A stretch of DNA of 64,000 bases from CADEFQ01 sp035433705 (GTDB lineage: Bacteria > Pseudomonadota > Gammaproteobacteria > Steroidobacterales > Steroidobacteraceae): contig DAORVK010000003.1 in the NCBI GenBank assembly GCA_035433705.1, positions 50,592 through 114,591 on the forward strand, read 5' to 3'. Within the stretch, counting starts at the first letter, position 1, and every line of letters begins with the position of its first letter. Shown here one piece after another: positions 19,037 to 30,639 of the stretch. A program made the position numbers and the translations under genes. Below the pieces are notes generated by a model, which searched no databases, had not been told where the DNA came from, and saw only the letters and a program-made list of their open reading frames with translations.

Positions 19037-20343
19037 GCGGCTCTCCGGCGCGCTATGTCGTGCAGCCCGCAGCCAGAGTGGGCGGTGAACTCACGGTGCC
19101 CGGTGACAAATCGATCTCGCATCGTGCGCTGATGCTCGGCGGGATCGCCGCGGGACGCACCGAGATTGCGGGCTTTCTGCCGAGCGAAGACTGCCACGCG
19201 ACGCTTGCAGCGCTGCGCGCGATGGGAGTGGGTGTCGAGCAGCACTCGGCGACGCAACTCACCGTGCAGGGCGCCGGCGCGCGTGGCCTCGCCGCGCCCG
19301 GTCAGGTGCTCGACATGGGCAATTCGGGCACGGCGCTGCGCCTCTTCATGGGGCTGCTTGCACCACAGCCCTTCGATACGACGCTCATCGGCGACGCCTC
19401 GCTGATGCGGCGCCCCATGGAACGCGTGGCACAGCCGCTGCGCGCGATGGGCGCGGCCATAGCGACCGCACAGGGAATGCCGCCGGTACACATCGGAGGC
19501 GGACGCGCGCTCGCTGCGATCGATTACGTCCTGCCTGTGCCGAGCGCGCAGGTGAAGTCGGCCATCCTGCTCGCGGGCCTCGCAGCCGACGGTGTCACGC
19601 GCGTGACGGAACCTGTGCCGACGCGCGACCACACCGAGCGCATGCTCACCGGTTTCGGCGTGCAACTGCAGCGCCAGGGCGCGACTGTCGGGATTGCGGG
19701 CGGCCAACGTCTCGCGGCAACGCACATCGAAGTGCCGGCCGATATCTCCTCCGCGGCCTTCTTCCTCGTGGCCGGCGCGCTCGCGGCACACGAGGGTCTC
19801 GTGCTGCGAAATGTCGGCGTGAACCCGACCCGCACGGGCATCCTCGACATCCTGCGGCTGATGGGGGCGGATATCCGGATCGAAAACCGTCGCGAGAGCG
19901 GAGGCGAGCCGAGTGCCGACCTCACCGTGCGGGCGAGCCGTCTGCGAGGCGTGCGCATCCCCGAGGCTCTCGTGCCGCTTGCGATCGACGAGTTTCCGGT
20001 GTTGTTCATTGCCGCAGCGGCAGCCGAAGGCGTCACAGAGCTGACCGGCGCCGAAGAGCTGCGCGTCAAGGAGACGGACCGCCTCGCCGTGATGGCGGAG
20101 GGCCTCGGGCGCCTCGGCGTACGACATGAGTTGCGGCCGGACGGCATCCGGATTGAAGGCGGGCCGCTCAAGGGCGGCACGATCGACAGCCAAGGCGATC
20201 ACCGGATTGCCATGGCCTTCGCAGTCGCGAGCTTGCGTGCGAAGGCGCCGCTCGAAATTCTCGACGTCGCCAACGTCGCGACGTCCTTTCCGGACTTCGT
20301 GCCGCTCGCGCGGACGGCCGGACTCGCCATTTCACAGGATTGA
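19033..20343 (+). CDS. aroA: 3-phosphoshikimate 1-carboxyvinyltransferase (EPSP synthase)
   Basis: A 436-residue enzyme of the shikimate pathway that joins phosphoenolpyruvate to shikimate-3-phosphate. GDKSISHRALMLGG near the N-terminus holds the substrate-binding Lys-Ser and Arg, followed by NSGTALRLFMG and the C-terminal DHRIAMAFAVA. The Gly of the NSGTA loop and an Ala following it place it near class II/other glyphosate-tolerant types, but I cannot decide by eye. In Pseudomonas the aroA region is fused to tyrA; here it stands alone. The start is TTG at 19033, overlapping hisC, with no better ATG before the conserved block. Confidence 0.94.
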   Translation: MSGSPARYVVQPAARVGGELTVPGDKSISHRALMLGGIAAGRTEIAGFLPSEDCHATLAALRAMGVGVEQHSATQLTVQGAGARGLAAPGQVLDMGNSGTALRLFMGLLAPQPFDTTLIGDASLMRRPMERVAQPLRAMGAAIATAQGMPPVHIGGGRALAAIDYVLPVPSAQVKSAILLAGLAADGVTRVTEPVPTRDHTERMLTGFGVQLQRQGATVGIAGGQRLAATHIEVPADISSAAFFLVAGALAAHEGLVLRNVGVNPTRTGILDILRLMGADIRIENRRESGGEPSADLTVRASRLRGVRIPEALVPLAIDEFPVLFIAAAAAEGVTELTGAEELRVKETDRLAVMAEGLGRLGVRHELRPDGIRIEGGPLKGGTIDSQGDHRIAMAFAVASLRAKAPLEILDVANVATSFPDFVPLARTAGLAISQD

Positions 20344-20346
20344 CGC

Positions 20347-21039
20347 ATGGATGCGGCACGCCCCGTTCCCGTAGTCACGATCGACGGCCCGAGCGGGTCA
20401 GGCAAGGGGACGATCAGCCGCGAGGTGGCCCGGCACCTTGGCTGGCACCTGCTCGACAGCGGCGCCTTGTACCGGCTGGTCGCATTGTCGGGTAGCCTCA
20501 AGGGCCTCACGTCCGACGACGTGACAGGGCACGCGGCGCTGGCGCGTGCCATGAGCGTCGAATTCAGTGGCGACGAACGGGGCGGGGAGCGAATCCGGCT
20601 GGATCGGGTCGACGTGACACGCGAAGTCCGGTCCGAGGAAACGGGCCAGGGGGCCTCCCGCGTCGCCGCCTGGTCAGGGGTCAGGGAGGCGCTCCTCGAG
20701 CGCCAGAGGGCATTCGCGCTGCCTCCTGGGCTCGTGGCCGACGGGCGGGACATGGGCACCGTGATCTTCCCGGCCGCCGATCTCAAAATCTATCTCACCG
20801 CGAGTGCTTCCGAGCGGGCCTTGAGGCGCTATAAGCAGTTGAAAGAAAAGGGTTCTGATGCTAACCTCGCCGCCCTTTCGCGTGAGATAGCCGAACGGGA
20901 TCAGCGAGATTCGACCCGCGTGGTCGCGCCGCTGAGGCCTGCGCCGGACGCCCGCGTCATCGATTCGACCGGCATGAGCATTGCTCAGGTCGTCGAGTCG
21001 GTACTGTCGGCGGGTCGGGCGCGGGGTCTGTGGAGCTGA
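20347..21039 (+). CDS. cmk: Cytidylate kinase
   Basis: A 230-residue nucleoside monophosphate kinase that phosphorylates CMP and dCMP. The P-loop GPSGSGKGTISRE is at residues 14-26, HLLDSGALYRLVA follows, and DGRDMGTVIFP and the C-terminal arginine-rich RDQRDSTR are conserved. It begins 3 bp after aroA and is followed by a 120-bp gap before rpsA, an order (aroA-cmk-rpsA-ihfB) conserved across gammaproteobacteria. That gap has a run of six T at 21079-21084 but no convincing stem, so readthrough into rpsA is likely. Confidence 0.95.
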   Translation: MDAARPVPVVTIDGPSGSGKGTISREVARHLGWHLLDSGALYRLVALSGSLKGLTSDDVTGHAALARAMSVEFSGDERGGERIRLDRVDVTREVRSEETGQGASRVAAWSGVREALLERQRAFALPPGLVADGRDMGTVIFPAADLKIYLTASASERALRRYKQLKEKGSDANLAALSREIAERDQRDSTRVVAPLRPAPDARVIDSTGMSIAQVVESVLSAGRARGLWS

Positions 21040-21159
21040 CACGCGGAGCATCGGTAGCGGCGCTGCAGGGAGCGGTGCTTTTTTGTGGCTTTCCCATGGC
21101 CCACGGACGGGTCGGGGCATGACAGCGCGGCCGGGCCGCGCATGCAGGACATCAAACAA

Positions 21160-22845
21160 ATGACTGAAAGTTTCGCTCAACTCTTCGAGCAGAGTCTCGC
21201 CAACCAGCGCATCCGTCCGGGAATGATCCTCACCGGGCTCGTCGTCGGTGTCACCGACGACGTCGTCATCGTGAACGTCGGCCTCAAGTCCGAGGCCGTG
21301 ATCGGCATCGATCAGTTCAAGAACGAGCGCGGCGAGATCGAGGTCAATGCAGGCGATCAGGTCGAAGTGGCGCTCGACGCCGTCGAGGACGGCAACGGCG
21401 AGACACGCCTGTCGCGCGAGAAGGCCAAGCGCGCGCGCACCTGGACCCGTCTCGAAAAGGCGTTCGAGGCGAGCGAAATCGTCTCGGGCGTGATCACCGG
21501 GCGCGTCAAGGGCGGCTTCACCGTCGAAATCGAGACCGTACGTGCGTTCCTGCCCGGCTCGCTGGTCGATGTGCGCCCCGTGCGCGACACCGCCTACCTC
21601 GAGGGCAAGCCGCTCGAGTTCAAGGTCATCAAGCTCGACCAGAAGCGCAACAACGTGGTCGTTTCGCGCCGCGCGGTCGTCGAGCAGGAATTCTCCGCCG
21701 AGCGCAGTGCGCTGCTGGACAACCTGCAGGAAGGCTCGGTCGTGCGCGGCACGGTCAAGAACCTCACGGACTACGGCGCGTTTGTCGACCTCGGCGGCAT
21801 CGACGGTCTGCTGCACATCACCGACATGGCGTGGAAGCGCGTCAAGCACCCGTCGGAGGTGGTCAAGGTCGCCGACGAGATCGAAGTGCGCATCCTCAAA
21901 TTCGACCGCGAGCGCTCGCGTGTTTCGCTCGGTCTGAAGCAGCTTGGCGCCGATCCGTGGGAGAACATTGCCCGCCGTTACCCGCCCAACACGCGGGTGT
22001 TCGGCAAGATCACGAACATTGCCGACTACGGTGCATTCGTCGAGATCGAGGACGGCGTCGAGGGCCTCGTGCACGTTTCCGAGATGGACTGGACCAACAA
22101 GAACGTCAACCCGGCCAAAGTCGTGCAGACCGGCCAGGAAGTCGAGGTCATGGTGCTCGACGTCGACGAGGAGCGCCGCCGCATCTCGCTTGGCCTGAAG
22201 CAGTGTCAGGCGAACCCGTGGAAGGAATTCGCCGAGAACGGCAACCGCGGCGATCACGTGTCGGGTCAGATCAAGTCGATTACCGATTTCGGCATCTTCA
22301 TCGGCCTGCCGGGCGGCATCGACGGCCTTGTGCACCTCTCCGACATCTCATGGGACGTGCCTGGTGAGGAAGCCGTGCGCAGCTATCAGAAGGGCCAGCT
22401 GATCGAGGCGATGGTGCTCTCGATCGATCCGGAGCGCGAGCGCATCTCGCTCGGCATCAAGCAGCTCGCGAAGGATCCGTTCTCGGCCTACATCATCGAG
22501 AATCCTCGCGGCACGATCGTGCGCGGCACCGTCAAGGAAGTCGACGCACGCGGCGCCGTGATCGATCTCGGCAACGGCATCGAGGGACAGCTGCGCGCCT
22601 CCGAGCTGGCACGCGATCGCGTCGAGGACGCGCGCACGGTGCTGAAGGAAGGCGACGAGGTCGAGGCGAAGTTCACGGGCGTCGACAGGAAGACGCGCAC
22701 GATCTCGCTGTCGATCAAGGCGAAAGAGGCCCACGAAGAGGCCGAGGCTGTGTCGAGCTATCGCTCCGACCAGGGCCCTGCGAGTTCCGGCACGTCGCTC
22801 GGCGACCTGCTGAAGGAGCAGATCGGCTCGTCGGACCGGTCCTGA
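21160..22845 (+). CDS. rpsA: 30S ribosomal protein S1
   Basis: S1 unwinds and docks mRNA on the small ribosomal subunit. The protein is 561 residues with six S1 RNA-binding repeats, most clearly the last four, each with a G-x-x-x-x-[IV]-x-x-[FY]-G-[AI]-F-[VI] core such as LTDYGAFVDLGGIDGLLH and ITDFGIFIGLPGGIDGL. I chose the ATG at 21160 because MTESFAQLFEQSL is nearly identical to the known S1 N-terminus; an ATG at 21142 is in frame and possible, and longer forms are shadows. A 120-bp leader after cmk could serve the usual S1 autoregulation. Confidence 0.96.
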   Translation: MTESFAQLFEQSLANQRIRPGMILTGLVVGVTDDVVIVNVGLKSEAVIGIDQFKNERGEIEVNAGDQVEVALDAVEDGNGETRLSREKAKRARTWTRLEKAFEASEIVSGVITGRVKGGFTVEIETVRAFLPGSLVDVRPVRDTAYLEGKPLEFKVIKLDQKRNNVVVSRRAVVEQEFSAERSALLDNLQEGSVVRGTVKNLTDYGAFVDLGGIDGLLHITDMAWKRVKHPSEVVKVADEIEVRILKFDRERSRVSLGLKQLGADPWENIARRYPPNTRVFGKITNIADYGAFVEIEDGVEGLVHVSEMDWTNKNVNPAKVVQTGQEVEVMVLDVDEERRRISLGLKQCQANPWKEFAENGNRGDHVSGQIKSITDFGIFIGLPGGIDGLVHLSDISWDVPGEEAVRSYQKGQLIEAMVLSIDPERERISLGIKQLAKDPFSAYIIENPRGTIVRGTVKEVDARGAVIDLGNGIEGQLRASELARDRVEDARTVLKEGDEVEAKFTGVDRKTRTISLSIKAKEAHEEAEAVSSYRSDQGPASSGTSLGDLLKEQIGSSDRS

Positions 22846-22872
22846 TCCGGCAAGAACTTGATGGTCGATGGC

Positions 22873-22906
22873 GCCGGTGCCCGGATCGCGAGATCCGGGC
22901 ACCGGC
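22873..22906. other. Perfect 15-bp hairpin with GNRA tetraloop in the rpsA-ihfB gap
   Basis: Arms 22873-22887 and 22892-22906 are exact complements enclosing GCGA, which is a GNRA tetraloop on the plus-strand transcript. It lies 27 bp after rpsA and 21 bp before the ihfB ATG. There is no following T-run, so it is more likely an mRNA-stabilising or processing element, or an attenuator separating the abundant rpsA message from ihfB, than a classical terminator. Confidence 0.75.
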
Positions 22907-22927
22907 CGCACCGGGGGTGAGGGCGGC

Positions 22928-23230
22928 ATGACCAAATCGGAACTCATCGAAATCATCACCGCGAAGCAGAAGCACCTGCCGGCGAAAGACGTCGAACTCG
23001 CGCTGAAGCAGATCCTCGAAATCATGAGTGATGCGCTCGCGACCGGTGACCGCATCGAGATCCGCGGTTACGGCAGTTTCTCGCTGCATTTCCGTCCGCC
23101 GCGCCAGGGGCGCAATCCGAAGACCGGCGAAGCGGTGGCGCTTGCCGGCAAGTACGTGCCGCATTTCAAGCCCGGCAAGGACCTGCGCGAGCGGGTCAAC
23201 GAGGGCGCGGACAAGCCGATCCGCGACTGA
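22928..23230 (+). CDS. ihfB: Integration host factor subunit beta
   Basis: A 100-residue HU/IHF-family DNA-bending protein that pairs with IhfA to shape promoters, recombination sites and the origin. MTKSELIE, the family signature GDRIEIRGYGSFSLHFRPPR and the intercalating-arm region GRNPKTGEAV are all present, and the position immediately after rpsA is the usual ihfB location. The ATG at 22928 is preceded by a G-rich stretch (GGGGGTGAGGGC) containing a ribosome-binding site. Upstream in-frame codons run through the hairpin and are not coding. Confidence 0.94.
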   Translation: MTKSELIEIITAKQKHLPAKDVELALKQILEIMSDALATGDRIEIRGYGSFSLHFRPPRQGRNPKTGEAVALAGKYVPHFKPGKDLRERVNEGADKPIRD

Positions 23231-23350
23231 AGGGCCCACAGCGCCCAATCTGCACGAACACCGCGCTTTTGCGACTCGGCACGCCGCGTCGCACGGCGTA
23301 GCGTCTTCCCCATGCGGCCACGGCCGCCACACAAACCGGGGAGACTCCTC

Positions 23351-23659
23351 ATGCGATCCTTTGTTGCCTGCCTGTTGCTCTGCTGTGTCGCGCCACTCAT
23401 TGCGCTGGCCGATCCCGTCAACATCAACACCGCCGACGCGGCCACGCTCGATCGCGCGCTGAAAGGGGTGGGGCCGGCGCGGGCCGAGGCGATCGTCGCG
23501 TATCGAAAGACGCACGGGCCTTTCAAGAGCATCGAGGAGCTCGCGCTGGTCGAAGGCATCGGCCGCAAGGTGATCGACGACAATCGCGCGGAGATGCGCG
23601 TCGGTGGTGCCGCAGCGAAGCCCGTCGTGCCGAAGAAGGCGCCTGCGCCTGCACGGTGA
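23351..23659 (+). CDS. ComEA-like helix-hairpin-helix exported protein
   Basis: A 102-residue protein with a signal peptide (about 1-20, ending ALA) and a ComEA-type double helix-hairpin-helix: VNINTADAATLDRALKGVG followed by AEAIVAYRKTHGPF and IEELALVEGIGRKVIDD (separate blocks). ComEA proteins bind incoming DNA in the periplasm in competent bacteria, but stand-alone short versions are also common in species not known to be competent. The C-terminal tail is Ala/Pro/Lys-rich. The start at 23351 follows GGGGAGACTCCTC; the preceding 120-bp gap holds no other gene. Confidence 0.85.
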   Translation: MRSFVACLLLCCVAPLIALADPVNINTADAATLDRALKGVGPARAEAIVAYRKTHGPFKSIEELALVEGIGRKVIDDNRAEMRVGGAAAKPVVPKKAPAPAR

Positions 23660-23694
23660 GGCGGCGCATGCGGCCGATACGCTAGTATTGGCGC

Positions 23695-24579
23695 ATGCGC
23701 ATGAAAGCTTCGATCCGCACTGCCGTCTTTCCCGTGGCCGGCCGCGGCACCCGGTTTCTGCCGGCGACCAAGGCGAGCCCCAAGGAGATGTTGCCTGTCG
23801 TGGACAAGCCGCTCATCCAGTACGCCGTGGAAGAGGCGCTGGAGGCGGGCGCGCGCCGGCTCGTCTTCATCACCGGCGCGTCGAAGCGCGCAATCGAAGA
23901 CCATTTCGATTCCGACCAGGAACTCGAGAAGCTGCTCGTGTCGCAGGGCAAGAACGAGCTGGTGCGCCAGCTGAGGAGCGTGTTGCCGAGGTACGCCTCG
24001 TGCATCTACATCCGTCAGCCTGCGCCGCTCGGCCTCGGCCACGCCGTGCTTTGCGCAGCACCCGCGATCGGCTTCGAGCCCTTCTTCGTGCACCTTGCTG
24101 ACGACCTGATCGAGGGCGAGCCGGGCTGCCTCGCGCAAATGGCCGAGGTCTACGCAGAGGTGCACGCAAGCATCCTCGGCGTCGAGGAGGTGCCGAAGAA
24201 GGATACCGACAAGTACGGCATCGTGGCGGTGGAGCGCGGCACAGGTCCGGTGCAGCGGATCCGCAGCATCGTCGAGAAGCCGAAGCCCGCTGCCGCGCCG
24301 TCGAGGCTTGCAGTCGTCGGGCGCTACGTGCTTACGGCGCGCGTTTTCGAGCACCTCGAGCGCATCGGCCGCGGCGCGGGCGGGGAGATCCAGCTGACCG
24401 ACGGCATCGCGCGGCTGATGCAGGATGAACCCGTCTATGCCTACCGGTTCGCGGGCAAACGCTACGACTGCGGCAACAAGCTCGGCTACCTGCAGGCCAC
24501 CGTCGAGCACGCACTTGCGCATCCCGAGCTCGGCAGGCAGTTTGCGGCCTACCTGCGGCGGCTTGCGAAGACAATTTGA
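23695..24579 (+). CDS. galU: UTP-glucose-1-phosphate uridylyltransferase
   Basis: A 294-residue nucleotidyltransferase that makes UDP-glucose for lipopolysaccharide and exopolysaccharide. The N-terminal AGRGTRFLPATKASPKEML carries the nucleotide-binding GxGTR and the Lys-Pro-Lys-Glu element; VVDKPLIQYAVEEA, FVHLADDLI (metal-binding Asp) and GEIQLTDGIARL follow. The ATG at 23695 is followed by a second ATG at 23701 that may be used. TAGTAT at about 23683 lies too close to the start to be a standard -10 box for this ATG. Its neighbours do not suggest an operon. Confidence 0.95.
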   Translation: MRMKASIRTAVFPVAGRGTRFLPATKASPKEMLPVVDKPLIQYAVEEALEAGARRLVFITGASKRAIEDHFDSDQELEKLLVSQGKNELVRQLRSVLPRYASCIYIRQPAPLGLGHAVLCAAPAIGFEPFFVHLADDLIEGEPGCLAQMAEVYAEVHASILGVEEVPKKDTDKYGIVAVERGTGPVQRIRSIVEKPKPAAAPSRLAVVGRYVLTARVFEHLERIGRGAGGEIQLTDGIARLMQDEPVYAYRFAGKRYDCGNKLGYLQATVEHALAHPELGRQFAAYLRRLAKTI

Positions 24580-24625
24580 CGTGGGTCATGTCGGACCGGG
24601 GGCTGCCAGGGGTAATATCGGCGGC

Positions 24626-24949
24626 ATGATCGGGCGCCGTCAGCGCGGATTACGCATCGCGTTCGCAGCAGCGTTCTGCCTCCTTTTCCAGCAGGATGCG
24701 CTGGCCAGTCATCATTGCGGCGGGGCGTCAGGCGATACGGCCATGGTGCTCTGCGCCAGTCACTGTGCGCCTGATTCACCGGCGCCCGCGGACTTCTCGA
24801 AATCGACCGTGCCTGCCGTCAGCTTTGCGTTGTGCGCCAGCTTTCCTGTCGTGAAGGCACCGATCGTCGAGGTCGTCCCGAGCGGCGATACGCCGCTTTC
24901 CACCACAGATCCTCCGCCGCGGCTGCGTTACTGCAGCCTCCTGATCTAG
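24626..24949 (+). CDS. Small exported Cys/His-containing protein upstream of a copper efflux operon
   Basis: A 107-residue protein that I do not recognise by family. It has a basic start and hydrophobic stretch forming a likely signal peptide (about 1-27, ending DALA), followed by SHHCGG, VLCASHC and another Cys in ALCASF, a pattern that suggests metal binding or disulfides. The C-terminal half is Pro/Thr-rich. It lies 75 bp before the TolC-type gene and in the same direction. Small exported metal-binding proteins (for example CzcI or CopL types) often precede such operons, so a metal-sensing or buffering role is plausible but not shown. Confidence 0.6.
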   Translation: MIGRRQRGLRIAFAAAFCLLFQQDALASHHCGGASGDTAMVLCASHCAPDSPAPADFSKSTVPAVSFALCASFPVVKAPIVEVVPSGDTPLSTTDPPPRLRYCSLLI

Positions 24950-25024
24950 TCCTCTCCGGTTCCGCGCGAGATCGCGTCGGCGCCAGTGCGCGCCGGCCCG
25001 TGCCTGCCCACTTCCGGAGGATCC

Positions 25025-26296
25025 ATGTCGCCACTTTCCCGTGCCGTTGCGCCGCGAGTCGCGCAAGGCGTGTCGTGCTGTTTTGCGATCGCCGCGCTCG
25101 CGATGGCGGCGAGCAGTGCGTCCGCGAATGAACTGACGCTTGCCGAGGCGGCGCGCCGCGCTGTCGAGTTCGCGCCGCAACTCGAAGCCAGCCGTGCTGC
25201 CATCGAAGCGGCCTCGCAGGACCTGCATCGCGCCGGACGCCTGCCCGATCCGATGCTCTCGATCGGGTTCGACAGCCTGCCGGTGTCGGGCGCGGACGCC
25301 TTCGACTTCGACGCCGATTCCATGACGGAGAAGACCATCGGGCTGCGCCAGGCGCTGCCGGCCCGCGCCAAGCGCGCCGCGCAACGCCGGGCCGCCGCGC
25401 GCACCGTCGAACTCGCGCAGGTCGATGCCGAAGTGGCGCGCCTCGCTGTCGCCCGGGCCGCCGCGAGTGCCTGGGTCGATGTCTGGTCTGCAAAGCGCGA
25501 GATCGAAGCTCTGGGATCGCTGCACGCACAGGCGCAGCTTGCGGCCCGCCTGACGCGCGCGCGCGTCGCGGGTGGCAGTTCGGCGCTCGATGCGCTCGCG
25601 GCGGAGGCTGGCGTGCTCGAAATCGATAGTGAGGTCGCCGCCGCTGAGGGTGCAGCAGGCGAGGCCCTGGCTGGACTGCGTCGCTGGATCGGCGATGACG
25701 CCGTCACGATCGCGGCATCGGCTCCTGACTTCGGGCGCGCACCCCGCCCCGAGGGCGCCGCGCTCGCCGCACTCGACACGCAGCCCTCGCTGCGCTCGGC
25801 CGGAGCGAAAGTGGCATCGGCCATCGCGGCGGTCGAGGAAGCGCGCGCCGAGCGTCGACCTGACTGGGATCTCACCGCGAGCTACGGGCAGCGCAGCGGC
25901 TTCGATGACATGCTGATGCTCGAAGTGGGCGTCAGCCTGCCGCTCTTCGCGGGCAATCGGCAGGCGCCGGGCATCGCCGCGCGCGCGGCGGAGCAGCGCG
26001 CGGCGCGTGCGGCCGAGGAGAGTCTGCGCCTTGAACTGACCGCGCGTGTCCGTGCGGCGTATGCGCGATGGGAGGCGCTCCGGCGCCAGGTGTCCATACA
26101 CGAGCAAGTCCTGAAGCTCGCCCGGGATCGCAGCATCGCGGCGCTCGCGTCCTACCGCGCGGGCGGGGATCTGCGTCCATGGCTCGACGCGCGCCGCGAC
26201 GAAGCGACCGCGCATCGTGCCCATGCACAGCATCTCGCCGGCCTCGGCCGTGCCTGGGTGGAGCTGGCCTTTCTCTTCGAGGAGACGACGCCATGA
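25025..26296 (+). CDS. TolC/CusC-type outer-membrane efflux protein
   Basis: A 423-residue outer-membrane channel of a tripartite efflux pump. After a signal peptide (about 1-36, ending SANE) come the two repeated TolC domains, with LTLAEAARRAVEFAPQLEASR at the start of the first and long Ala/Arg-rich helices. The ATG at 25025 follows CCGGAGGATCC, an excellent ribosome-binding site, and is preferred over an earlier in-frame start. It overlaps the adaptor gene by 4 bp. No N-terminal lipobox is obvious, unlike E. coli CusC. The substrate, copper or silver ions, is inferred from the adaptor and pump. Confidence 0.88.
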   Translation: MSPLSRAVAPRVAQGVSCCFAIAALAMAASSASANELTLAEAARRAVEFAPQLEASRAAIEAASQDLHRAGRLPDPMLSIGFDSLPVSGADAFDFDADSMTEKTIGLRQALPARAKRAAQRRAAARTVELAQVDAEVARLAVARAAASAWVDVWSAKREIEALGSLHAQAQLAARLTRARVAGGSSALDALAAEAGVLEIDSEVAAAEGAAGEALAGLRRWIGDDAVTIAASAPDFGRAPRPEGAALAALDTQPSLRSAGAKVASAIAAVEEARAERRPDWDLTASYGQRSGFDDMLMLEVGVSLPLFAGNRQAPGIAARAAEQRAARAAEESLRLELTARVRAAYARWEALRRQVSIHEQVLKLARDRSIAALASYRAGGDLRPWLDARRDEATAHRAHAQHLAGLGRAWVELAFLFEETTP

Positions 26297-27494
26297 CGAT
26301 CAGCAAACGGGGTTTCGTGGCCTTGGCCGCGCTCGCGGCGCTCGCCGGCGCTATCGGCTGGTGGAACGCAGGGCGCATCGATCACCCCATCGAAGCGGTG
26401 CCTGCCGGGGAACGCAAGGTTCTCTACTGGTATGACCCGATGGTGCCAGACCAGCATTTCAGCAAGCCCGGCAAGTCGCCCTTCATGGACATGCAGCTGC
26501 AGCCGAAGTATGCGGATGAAGAGGCGAAGTCCGGCATTGAGGTCTCACCGGTCACCCAGCACAGCCTCGGAGTGCGCACGGTAACAGTCGAGAAGGGTCG
26601 GCTCGGCGGCGAGCTCGCCGTATCTGGCACGATCGCCTGGGACCTGCGGCTTGAGCGTGTCGTCAGTGCGCGCACCGAGGTCATCGTCGATCGGCTGTAC
26701 GTCAAGGCGCCGTTCACGAGGGTTCGGCGAGGCGAGCCGCTGGCGAGCGTGATTGCGCCCGCGTGGAGCAGCGCGCTCGCGGAGGCGCAAGCCATTGCGC
26801 AATCCGTGGACGCCGGAACGCGCGAGCTTGCAGCGGCCGCGCAGACACGGCTGCGTGCGCTCGGTGTGCCCGACGGCACGCAGCTCGGCCGCGAGGGCCG
26901 CATTCTTCTGACAGCGCCCGAACAGGGCGTGGTCAGCGAGATCGGCGTGCGGGAGGGCGAGGTCGCAGCCGTCGGCACGACGCTGTTTCGGGTCAACGGC
27001 ACGCGAACGGTCTGGCTGCAGGCAGCGGTCCCTCAATCTGCTGCTGCGGGCATTGCCGCGGGCGTTGCCGTGGTCGCCGAGGTGGGTGGCGTCGCGAAGC
27101 CTGTCGAGGGACGGGTCGAGTCGCTGTTGCCGGCACTTGATCCGGCGAGCCGCACCCAGCAGGCGCGCATCGTGCTCGCCAATCCCGACGGCTTGCTCGC
27201 CGCGGGTCAACAGGCGCGCGTCGTCCTGCGACCCGACGCAGGCCCCGAGAGTCTGCTGGTGCCGAGCGACGCCGTGATCGGCAGCGGCGGGCGCGCGCAT
27301 GTGATCGTGCGTCACGGTGACGCGCATTTCATGCCGATGGCAGTGCGCACCGGTCGCAGCAGCGCAGGTCGTACGGAAGTCCTGTCGGGGCTTGCGGCGG
27401 GGGATCAGGTGGTGGTGTCGGGGCAGTTCCTGCTCGACTCGGAAGCCAGCCTCGCCGGTGCGCTCGAGCGCCTCGGCGAGCACGGGACGCACCC

Positions 27495-27498
<4 letters not shown>
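26293..27498 (+). CDS. cusB: CusB-like periplasmic adaptor with heavy-metal-binding domain
   Basis: A 401-residue membrane-fusion protein that links the inner-membrane pump to the outer channel. An N-terminal anchor or signal (about 5-23) is followed by a heavy-metal-binding domain, WYDPMVPDQHFSKPGKSPFM at about 46-65, with methionines at 50, 65 and 67 suited to Cu(I)/Ag(I). The rest is the beta-barrel, lipoyl and hairpin arrangement of RND adaptors (VIVDRLYVKAPFTRVRRGEPL; LTAPEQGVVSEIGVREGE). It overlaps its neighbours by 4 bp on both sides, consistent with one CusCBA-type operon. Confidence 0.9.
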
Positions 27499-30632
<3,134 letters not shown>

Positions 30633-30639
30633 AGCGGAC

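Noticed and set aside
21040..21159. Terminator between cmk and rpsA at a run of six T (21079-21084)
   Set aside because: The stem before the T-run is only about 4 bp, and the aroA-cmk-rpsA-ihfB order is a conserved operon. A leader or attenuator is possible but not supported.
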